9,133 nucleotides of DNA. Origin: JAZKFP01 sp040386355 (GTDB taxonomy: Bacteria; Pseudomonadota; Gammaproteobacteria; Pseudomonadales; UBA6940). Shown piece after piece: positions 1 to 6,022 of the stretch (within the stretch, counting starts at the first letter, position 1; every line of letters starts with the position of its first letter). The notes beneath the pieces were generated by a model that saw only the letters and a program-made list of their open reading frames with translations, did no database searches and was not told where the DNA came from. Position numbers and translations under genes: made by a program. Location of the stretch: assembly GCA_040386355.1 (NCBI GenBank), contig JAZKFP010000081.1:1-9133 (forward strand). Direction: 5' to 3'.

Positions 1-11
1 AGGAGAAAAAC

Positions 12-779
12 GTGACGCATTATTTAGTAAGCAATGACGATGGTGTACATGCGCCGGGTTTAGCCGCTTTAGTAGAAGCTGTTTCCACTATAGGTACATT
101 TGCTGTAGTTGCACCCACTGAAAACTGCAGTGGTGCGAGTAATAAATTGACGTTGAATCGGCCATTGGTACCGCATTATATGTCGAATGGTTTTATTGCG
201 TTAGATGGAACACCATCAGACTGCGTGCATATCGCTATTAATGGTTTGTTGGATAAAGAACCCGATATGGTTGTCTCAGGAATTAATGCGGGCGCAAACC
301 TGGGCGATGATGTTCTGTATTCAGGTACAGTTGCTGCTGCGATTGAAGGACGATTTTTGCAAAAGCCTGCATTAGCCGTGTCATTAGTGGGAGGAAAGCC
401 TGCGCATTTATCGGGAGCTACTAAGATAGTTCGTATTTTACTAGAAGTCTGGCATCGTTTTGCATTGCCTCAACCGACGATTTTAAATGTGAATATTCCT
501 GATCTTGATATATCTGAAATTAAAGGATTTCAAGTGACGCGTTTGGGTCGAAGAAGACGTAGTGCTGAAGTGCACACCTATATTAATCCACGTGGTGAAA
601 CCGGATACTGGATTGGATTAGCAGGTGAAGGTGAAGATGCAGGACCTGGAACCGATTTTCATGCTGTAAAAAATGGTTTTGTATCGATCACTGCTTTAAC
701 AGTAGATATGACGCGGCATCAAGTTATTCCAGACTTGCAAGAATGGAGTTCTCATTTGCCATTAATAAATATTAATTAG
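12..779 (+). CDS. surE: 5'/3'-nucleotidase SurE (survival protein)
   Basis: SurE is a cytoplasmic, metal-dependent phosphatase that removes phosphate from nucleoside 5'- and 3'-monophosphates. The 255-residue length matches the family (about 250). The N-terminal SNDDGVHAPG motif supplies metal ligands Asp9 and Asp10. Ser40 lies in the NCSGASN loop and Asn92 in SGINAGANLGDD, so all four expected metal-site residues are present. The YSGTVAAA, RVTRLGRR-like and DAGPGTDF family blocks follow in order. The start is GTG, chosen because AGGAG at 1–5 sits six bases upstream and the SNDD motif begins at residue 7 as usual. It is the first gene of a surE–nlpD–rpoS row, with the nlpD start eight bases after its stop. 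In E. coli the next gene would be pcm, which is missing here. The identification is secure from conserved motifs. Confidence 0.97.
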   Translation: MTHYLVSNDDGVHAPGLAALVEAVSTIGTFAVVAPTENCSGASNKLTLNRPLVPHYMSNGFIALDGTPSDCVHIAINGLLDKEPDMVVSGINAGANLGDDVLYSGTVAAAIEGRFLQKPALAVSLVGGKPAHLSGATKIVRILLEVWHRFALPQPTILNVNIPDLDISEIKGFQVTRLGRRRRSAEVHTYINPRGETGYWIGLAGEGEDAGPGTDFHAVKNGFVSITALTVDMTRHQVIPDLQEWSSHLPLININ

Positions 780-787
780 AGGATGCT

Positions 788-1759
788 ATGAAAATACATA
801 CATTGGGTATTTTTAAAAACAATATTACTAAAATTATTGTGACGTTAATCCCCAGTGTATGGATATTGGGTTGCGTTACATCGCAGCCTATATCTGTAGA
901 ACGTGTACAACTTGCACCAGAACCTCAACCGATTATTTATCAAAGCACAGAATTAGTCGCTCTATTTAATAATCAACTCCAACCAGCTGACTTATCAATT
1001 GCCTCTGATCGAAATTCAACAGCAAACGTTCCTTCTCAAGATAATGCTTTAACAGATGAAAATTCTGGATGGGTTCCAATTACTATCGGAGCTTCAAAAA
1101 ATAGAAGCGAAATTAAAACTAGTTCCACAGGCGATAATGAAAACACAACACTAAACTCTCAAAATGAATCATTTAATTCATCCGATTCTGGTCAAATAGA
1201 TCAATCAAATTTAAATCCATCAACTCAATCAATAACCCAAGAAAATGCTTTCTTAGCTGATCAAGCTATAAAGAATAGCGCGGATAGATCAGAAGGCACT
1301 AATGCTCATCAAAATGCATATAAGACATTGAATAATGATGAAAAAGTAATCCAAAAAGGGTATAGCGGTGCCGCGCTTACCACTGGCACAATAGAGTGGT
1401 TGTGGCCAACAGATGGATCGGTCATTTCTCGCTTCCAAGAAAAACAAAGTAAAGGGATTGGTATTTCTGGACAGCGTGGAGATGAAATTCGGGCGGCAAA
1501 AGACGGAACTGTAGTTTACGCGGGCGATGGTGTTGTCGGTTATGGGAATTTAATCATTATTCAACATAATGGTGAATTCTTATCTGCATACGGCCATAGC
1601 AGTAAAATTTTAGTTTCTGAAGGTCAAGCGGTTAAAGTGGGACAGAAAATTGCCGAAATAGGCTCTAGTGGAACTTTAAATGACAAGTTGCATTTTGAGA
1701 TTCGACTTCGCGGCACCCCGGTTGACCCGTTAAAATATGTGAAGCCGCCATCTAGTTGA
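788..1759 (+). CDS. nlpD: NlpD-like lipoprotein, LytM (M23) domain, amidase activator type
   Basis: NlpD homologues are outer-membrane lipoproteins that activate a cell-wall amidase (AmiC in E. coli) during division. This protein has 323 residues. A hydrophobic signal sequence (about 13–28) ends in ILGC with Cys29 as the lipidation site; Val30 after it fits outer-membrane sorting. Leu at −2 of the lipobox is not the usual residue. Residues 30–200 are a low-complexity Ser/Asn/Thr/Gln-rich linker in which I see no LysM motif. The LytM domain spans about 206–320 (WPTDG through the DPLKYV end). The first metal ligands are lost: the expected Asp is Gly225 in KGIGISG. The expected first His of the HxH motif is Lys300 (KLHFE), while His270 and His302 remain. 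It is therefore probably non-enzymatic, as for E. coli NlpD. GAGG at 779–782 is the ribosome site. The gene name rests on both domain and position before rpoS. Confidence 0.88.
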   Translation: MKIHTLGIFKNNITKIIVTLIPSVWILGCVTSQPISVERVQLAPEPQPIIYQSTELVALFNNQLQPADLSIASDRNSTANVPSQDNALTDENSGWVPITIGASKNRSEIKTSSTGDNENTTLNSQNESFNSSDSGQIDQSNLNPSTQSITQENAFLADQAIKNSADRSEGTNAHQNAYKTLNNDEKVIQKGYSGAALTTGTIEWLWPTDGSVISRFQEKQSKGIGISGQRGDEIRAAKDGTVVYAGDGVVGYGNLIIIQHNGEFLSAYGHSSKILVSEGQAVKVGQKIAEIGSSGTLNDKLHFEIRLRGTPVDPLKYVKPPSS

Positions 1760-1761
1760 TA

Positions 1762-1800
1762 CAAACGTAGGCTGTCAGACTATCAAAGGACTGACGTTTG
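1762..1800 (+). promoter_or_regulatory. Possible hairpin in the nlpD–rpoS gap (rpoS leader)
   Basis: CAAACG at 1762–1767 pairs with CGTTTG at 1795–1800. Above a seven-base bulge, TCAG (1775–1778) pairs with CTGA (1791–1794) around a 12-base loop. No T-run follows, so it is not a normal terminator. Transcripts reaching rpoS from upstream would carry it in the leader. The rpoS leader of E. coli is known to be structured and regulated by small RNAs; extending that to this hairpin is inference. Confidence 0.3.
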
Positions 1801-1867
1801 CCCTAAGGACAGGAAAGGTAGGTTTTACCAATTCTGAGGGCGTCCCAAATCACAGGTGCATGTAATC

Positions 1868-2911
1868 ATGAAAATGGAAAATGATGATTTTGATGTAGAT
1901 GAAACTATTGATGCGGTGTCTGATGAAGAATCTTTTGATATTGAAGATTCTGTGGAAGAATTTGATGAAACCATTGAAGCTGATGTTGAAGACTCTGCAG
2001 ACCTAGATGTAGCAGCACCTCGTTCAGCAAGACGTGCTGGTGCAAACAAACGTCGTGGTGAAGGTGCCATCCAAAAAAATCTTGATGCTACTCAAATCTA
2101 CCTTAATGAAATCGGTTTTTCTCCATTATTAAGTCCTGAAGAAGAAGTCTATTTTGCTCGGCGTGCTCTTAAAGGTCATGCTGACGCTCGTCAAAGAATG
2201 ATTGAAAGTAATCTTCGGTTAGTTGTTAAAATTGCACGTCGTTATGTCAATCGTGGTCTTTCTTTATTAGATTTAATTGAAGAAGGCAATTTAGGATTAA
2301 TTCGTGCTGTCGAAAAATTTGATCCAGAACGCGGATTTCGTTTTTCTACCTATGCGACGTGGTGGATTCGTCAAACGATTGAACGTGCAATTATGAATCA
2401 AACGCGAACAATTCGCTTACCAATTCATGTTGTAAAAGAATTAAATGTTTACTTGCGTGCTGCACGTGAATTAACCCAAAAACTAGATCATGAACCAACT
2501 GCAGAAGAGATAGCTGCTTTACTAGAAAAACCCGTTGAAGATGTTAAAAAAATGTTGGGTTTAAATGAGCGAGTTTCTTCAGTTGATACTCCTTTGGGAT
2601 ACGATTCAGAAAAATCAGTATTGGATACGATTTCTGACGTGAATTCGGCAGATCCATCCGAAGTTCTTCAAGAAGATAATTTACGTGACAGCATTGATCA
2701 ATGGTTAGATCAATTGTCTGACAAACAACGTGAAGTATTATCACGTCGTTTTGGTCTTCGCGGTTTTGAAATGAGCACGTTAGAGGAAGTAGGCCGAGAA
2801 ATTGGTTTAACTCGCGAACGAGTTCGTCAAATTCAAGTAGAAGCGCTAAAACGTCTCCGTGAAATTATGGAAAAACATGGTTTGTCGGGTGAAGCATTGT
2901 TCGCTTGTTAA
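1868..2911 (+). CDS. rpoS: RNA polymerase sigma factor RpoS (sigma-38)
   Basis: RpoS directs RNA polymerase to stationary-phase and stress promoters. From ATG 1868 the protein has 347 residues, close to the 330 of E. coli. An acidic N-terminus (23 Asp/Glu in residues 1–47) is followed by a basic stretch (about 52–63). Region 1.2 begins near NLDATQIYLNEIG (71–83). Region 2 includes RLVVKIARRY and the core-binding/−10 segment FRFSTYATWWIRQTIERA (157–174). Region 3 covers roughly 186–250, and region 4 contains the helix-turn-helix ending in GLTRERVRQIQVEALKRLR (313–331). Lys190, Glu191 and Val194 correspond to the E. coli residues used for RssB-guided proteolysis, so regulated degradation is plausible. 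A GTG at 1856 is in frame, but its bases overlap the likely ribosome site ACAGG (1852–1856), so I prefer ATG 1868; ATG 1874 is also possible. The gene is last in its operon and is followed by a terminator. Confidence 0.96.
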   Translation: MKMENDDFDVDETIDAVSDEESFDIEDSVEEFDETIEADVEDSADLDVAAPRSARRAGANKRRGEGAIQKNLDATQIYLNEIGFSPLLSPEEEVYFARRALKGHADARQRMIESNLRLVVKIARRYVNRGLSLLDLIEEGNLGLIRAVEKFDPERGFRFSTYATWWIRQTIERAIMNQTRTIRLPIHVVKELNVYLRAARELTQKLDHEPTAEEIAALLEKPVEDVKKMLGLNERVSSVDTPLGYDSEKSVLDTISDVNSADPSEVLQEDNLRDSIDQWLDQLSDKQREVLSRRFGLRGFEMSTLEEVGREIGLTRERVRQIQVEALKRLREIMEKHGLSGEALFAC

Positions 2912-2950
2912 TTTAGGCACTTGCTAATTCTGGCACTGTGATATTAATAT

Positions 2951-2976
2951 AAGGCCGCGTTTATCGCGGCTTTATT
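2951..2976 (+). terminator. Rho-independent terminator after rpoS
   Basis: GCCGCG (2954–2959) pairs perfectly with CGCGGC (2965–2970) around a five-base loop. The stem can extend with A–T and G·U pairs at its base and is followed by TTTATT. It lies 40 bases after the rpoS stop and should end the surE–nlpD–rpoS transcript, separating it from the next gene pair. Confidence 0.88.
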
Positions 2977-3001
2977 GTGTCTACGCGAAGTAGGTAGTTA
3001 A

Positions 3002-4114
3002 GTGGTAAATAAAACTCAACAAGGATCGATTTCACTTTCGAGTCTAAATGGTGAGCCGGAATCTGTTAGTGGCTTACTAAATAGTATTGAAAAATCTGAA
3101 ACAGTCCCAGATCAAACCACTATTTCCAACAATTTAAATTTAAGACAGCCTGCAGTAAATCAAAATTTAAATAATGCTTTATATCCCGACTTACATGAAA
3201 AAAATAATTTTCTAAATTTTATAAATGATTTTGATCATACAGAAGCAAAAAGTCGGTGCTCCGACCAGGGCAGCACAGGAGTATTGTTTTTTACAACAAA
3301 AAATCCAAGGCTCAATACGTTTGTTTTTAAAATGATGAATAACCCTAGAGAGGAAATTTTAGGAAATAATTTTGCAGAAAGTTTAGATATTCATACTCCG
3401 AAAAGTTTTGTAGTAAGTTTTCAAGATATTAGTGATGTAGAGTTAAGAGGCGTATTCCTAAAACACGATAAAGAAATATTATCTAAAACAGCCAATTCTA
3501 AAGAAGATGAATTTGTTGTTTTGGAATTAGTAAAAGGCTCATCTCTGAAAGAATTAACTACTGAAAGTGCTCATTTTACTGTTGCAGCTACTTGGCAGGA
3601 AATAGGTAAGCTTTTAGTGCTAGATTCATTGATAGGAAATTACGATCGATTTCAATATTTGGGGCAAAATAATCCAGGAAACATAATGTTTAATGGCCAA
3701 AATAAACTGATTGCTATTGATCAATCAACATTACCAAGCTTAATTACATCTAACAAAAAAATTAAAAATAAATTTTTACAACAAGTGAAAGCACTGTCTC
3801 TAAATATTTACAACGAAAAAACCGATATGCAATTTTGGCAAAAAATCATAAATTCAGTTTTAAGAAAACCTATTGATCCCTCCAGGAAATCATTTATCAA
3901 GCGCGCTCCACCATTAAATCAGGGTAATCTTAGTGATGAAGATATGTCTCAACACATCAAGCTAGGAGCAAAAGCAGCTGTTGATAAATTGTCGACTTTA
4001 GATATTGAAAGTGTATTGCAGTCATCATCGCTTTCAAAAGAACGTGTATCTGAGCTGACTGATTTCATTAATGAGACCAAAAACTATTTATTAAACAGGT
4101 TAGATAAAGGCTAA
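3002..4114 (+). CDS. Kinase-like protein, actin-fragmin/PI3-PI4 kinase-type fold; candidate secreted effector
   Basis: I do not recognise a named gene, but the 370-residue protein has the layout of an atypical kinase. Residues 1–75 are polar and probably disordered. GSTGVLFF (90–97) looks like a nucleotide-loop strand. TFVFK ends in Lys110, the likely ATP-binding lysine, followed by an E-rich helix (117–127) and TPKSFVV. VVLELVKGSSLKEL (172–185) resembles the hinge. GNYDRF (212–217), NPGNIMF (224–230) and LIAIDQS (236–242) match the D-R…N…ID order of PI3/PI4 and actin-fragmin kinases, with Asp215, Asn227 and Asp240 as candidate catalytic or metal residues. The Asp–Asn spacing is longer than in classical PI kinases. 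The C-terminal 110 residues are predicted helical. There is no signal peptide or membrane segment. The GTG start has a modest purine site (TAGG, 2991–2994); no in-frame ATG occurs before residue 111. A role as a type IV secretion effector is inference. Other atypical kinases, including HipA-like ones, are alternatives. Confidence 0.6.
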   Translation: MVNKTQQGSISLSSLNGEPESVSGLLNSIEKSETVPDQTTISNNLNLRQPAVNQNLNNALYPDLHEKNNFLNFINDFDHTEAKSRCSDQGSTGVLFFTTKNPRLNTFVFKMMNNPREEILGNNFAESLDIHTPKSFVVSFQDISDVELRGVFLKHDKEILSKTANSKEDEFVVLELVKGSSLKELTTESAHFTVAATWQEIGKLLVLDSLIGNYDRFQYLGQNNPGNIMFNGQNKLIAIDQSTLPSLITSNKKIKNKFLQQVKALSLNIYNEKTDMQFWQKIINSVLRKPIDPSRKSFIKRAPPLNQGNLSDEDMSQHIKLGAKAAVDKLSTLDIESVLQSSSLSKERVSELTDFINETKNYLLNRLDKG

Positions 4115-4118
4115 TACA

Positions 4119-4400
4119 ATGATACGTACAAATCCTTCTATTCCGGAATCATCACAAAATAGAGAAAAATTAAAAGAGTTACCGGCAGAAGTTAAGTCTT
4201 ATTTGAACGAATTAATTTCGGTTGGTACTATAGACACTCTCAATATAGCTCGAGATACTTTGGATTTAATGAAGGCACCGAATAATCAATTAAACAACTT
4301 AATTGATTTAATGAAGTCCAAGCCAAGAGATGTTGATTCGATCAAGACTATTCAAATAGAAATTATAAATAGCATCAATGAAAAATCTCCATCTTCTTAA
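4119..4400 (+). CDS. Small helical hypothetical protein, partner of the kinase-like gene
   Basis: No family is recognised. The 93-residue product has no Cys, Trp, signal peptide or membrane helix. It has a polar N-terminus and then probably three helices (about 14–35, 38–52 and 56–88). DLMK occurs twice (49–52 and 63–66), giving a weak internal repeat. It begins four bases after the stop of the kinase-like gene, with AAAGG (4106–4110) eight bases before ATG, so the two are almost certainly co-transcribed. It could be a binding partner, chaperone or second effector; the sequence does not decide. Its stop codon overlaps that of the convergent PepSY gene inside a shared TTAA. Confidence 0.68.
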   Translation: MIRTNPSIPESSQNREKLKELPAEVKSYLNELISVGTIDTLNIARDTLDLMKAPNNQLNNLIDLMKSKPRDVDSIKTIQIEIINSINEKSPSS

Positions 4401-5860
4401 ATATGTAATTTTCTTTTAAGTGATAACTTCAATCCAAGCAAGCTTAAAGCTAGGGTAAAAATTAAAATAACTATTGTTACTATATCTCTACTTTCACGCC
4501 CCATGATGGGTACTAGAAAATTCCATTTATGTAGGTAGGAAAATACCGTAGCTTCATAGCGCTCTTTATTTTGTAAACGATCAACTAATATTCCCGTCGC
4601 CGCATCAATAAAAACAATCTCTGTACCATAATCAATTCGCCAAACTGGCAAACGTTTATTGCGAAAATCATATAGTGTACCAAAGTGCGTAATTAATTCA
4701 GTACGAGTAACATCTTCTTCATTAAGTCCTAAATGATTATTAGTAAATTGAATCGCCAGTTCTTTATCCGTTAAAACAATTTTTTTACCGGACAATGCAT
4801 CAATATACATTGCAGATTTTTCTGTAGTCGCGCCGTGGAAACGATGATCATGTTCAATCATTTCGCCCGGCTTACCTTGAGGCATGCTAAGTCGATACGC
4901 AAATTTATCCATGCCTATTGCAATTAAGCTTATTTCATTTAATGGAGTATTGGCTTTCAATGAAATGTTACTTGCTAGGTTTAATGAATTTAAATCGATT
5001 GGATGGCCAATTCGTAAGCCGCGGATATTTTCAGTAAAAGAATGATGCAATAAATGATAGCCTCCACTAGTCACTAAACCTAAAAGTGGTATCCAAATTA
5101 TATAAGCAATATATCGATGCCAACGACGATTTGGTGCAAGAATTTTTCTTCGCTTCATAAGAAGGATCATGCTTATGCCGGTAATTAACAGCGCAGCAAT
5201 TGATGATAAAAAAATAATCATAATTCCTACGCGTACTAATTCGGAATTATCTAACCAGCTCCATGTATGCAGATTTCTAAAAATATTCTGTAAAATATTT
5301 TTCCAATCATTTGTTAGGCTGGCTAACACATTCAACTCTGTATAAACAAACGCCGTTAAATTATCTTTAGTATCAAATTCAATTTTATAAACAGGTAATA
5401 ATCGGTTAACCCATGGGTAGGATGCATCAAACTCACTTTGAAAATGAATAGCGCGAATAGGCGCTTTTTGTTGACTGGTATAATATCGCGCTAACCATTC
5501 AGCTTGAATCGCATCGTAGTTCTCTTTTTCATTAAGACTTATTAAATCAAAATAGCGTCTGGGTTGAGTTTCATTCGCAGTGACTTGTAAAAGTGGTTCA
5601 CCTTGTGAAGGAACCACTTTAATAATTAGTGCTTTTTGAAGATTATATTTTTTTAAAATAACTGGAATATTTTCAATAAGCTTTGAATCCATCGCCATTT
5701 GTGGTGGAAAAAAAACACTTTGTTTTGGTCCGGTCCAACTCATTAAGGGATGAGTCATAGCAGATATAATAAAAATAAGTAGACCAATACCACCTATCCA
5801 AGCAATTGAACGATGCCAATTTATACTTTTCCTTAACCAAGTAATTTTAAAAGGTGACAT
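4397..5860 (-). CDS. PepSY-associated transmembrane protein (PiuB/FoxB-like, probable siderophore-iron reductase)
   Basis: This 487-residue inner-membrane protein shows four hydrophobic helices at about 19–39, 209–235, 249–271 and 459–481, with two large periplasmic-type segments between helices 1–2 and 3–4. PepSY-like repeats are seen near 155–180, in the YRLSMPQGK…MYIDALSG stretch (322–358), and in RIDYGTEIVFIDAATGILV (408–426). Histidines cluster at membrane edges: His16, His37, His198, His248, His269, His272, His273 and His444. In the FoxB relative such histidines bind two haems and the protein reduces siderophore-bound iron. Applying this here is inference, and PiuB-type proteins are less well defined. 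AGGAG at 5868–5872 lies seven bases before the ATG. It follows the TonB receptor gene on the same strand, which supports a role in handling the imported metal complex. Its stop codon interlocks with the convergent small gene in TTAA, and no terminator is visible. Confidence 0.86.
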   Translation of the reverse strand: MSPFKITWLRKSINWHRSIAWIGGIGLLIFIISAMTHPLMSWTGPKQSVFFPPQMAMDSKLIENIPVILKKYNLQKALIIKVVPSQGEPLLQVTANETQPRRYFDLISLNEKENYDAIQAEWLARYYTSQQKAPIRAIHFQSEFDASYPWVNRLLPVYKIEFDTKDNLTAFVYTELNVLASLTNDWKNILQNIFRNLHTWSWLDNSELVRVGIMIIFLSSIAALLITGISMILLMKRRKILAPNRRWHRYIAYIIWIPLLGLVTSGGYHLLHHSFTENIRGLRIGHPIDLNSLNLASNISLKANTPLNEISLIAIGMDKFAYRLSMPQGKPGEMIEHDHRFHGATTEKSAMYIDALSGKKIVLTDKELAIQFTNNHLGLNEEDVTRTELITHFGTLYDFRNKRLPVWRIDYGTEIVFIDAATGILVDRLQNKERYEATVFSYLHKWNFLVPIMGRESRDIVTIVILIFTLALSLLGLKLSLKRKLHI

Positions 5861-5891
5861 TGAGAAACTCCTACTCTTGAAAATTTTTAGT

Positions 5892-6009
5892 TATACCTGC
5901 CGCAAATTGATTTTCCCGGTTGTTGCAAGCTTACTCACCTGCTCACTGAGCATGCTGCGCGGGCTTATTTCGCGTGCGCTTACGGGAAAACCAATCTGCG
6001 TTTGGTATA
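5892..6009. repeat. Palindromic element with 27-bp imperfect inverted arms, between receptor and PepSY genes
   Basis: The left arm (5892–5918) and the reverse complement of the right arm (5983–6009) match at 22 of 27 positions, both starting TATACC and ending TTTTCCCG. In RNA read from the minus strand, the direction of the flanking genes, two of the five mismatches become G·U pairs, leaving one three-base internal mismatch. The 64-base interior is GC-richer than its surroundings and holds small palindromes, including GCTC-ACT-GAGC (5941–5951) and AGCATGCT (5949–5956). No long T-run follows on the minus strand, so it is not a classic terminator. It may stabilise or separate the two messages, or be an interspersed repeat of the genome. 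Confidence 0.75.
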
Positions 6010-6022
6010 GAAATAGAAGTGA

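Noticed and set aside
1825..2070. Open frame on the minus strand over the start of rpoS
   Set aside because: It is Ser-rich antisense of the Asp/Glu-rich RpoS N-terminus, with no family pattern or ribosome site.
2544..2744. Open frame on the minus strand inside rpoS
   Set aside because: It lies wholly within conserved RpoS coding sequence and has no recognisable features.
2921..2950. TTGCTA…TAATAT as a promoter for the kinase-like gene
   Set aside because: Both boxes are 4 of 6 matches and it would have to read through the rpoS terminator.
5892..6009. Classic Rho-independent terminator after the receptor gene
   Set aside because: The stem is long and imperfect with a 64-base interior, and no clear U-tract follows on the minus strand.
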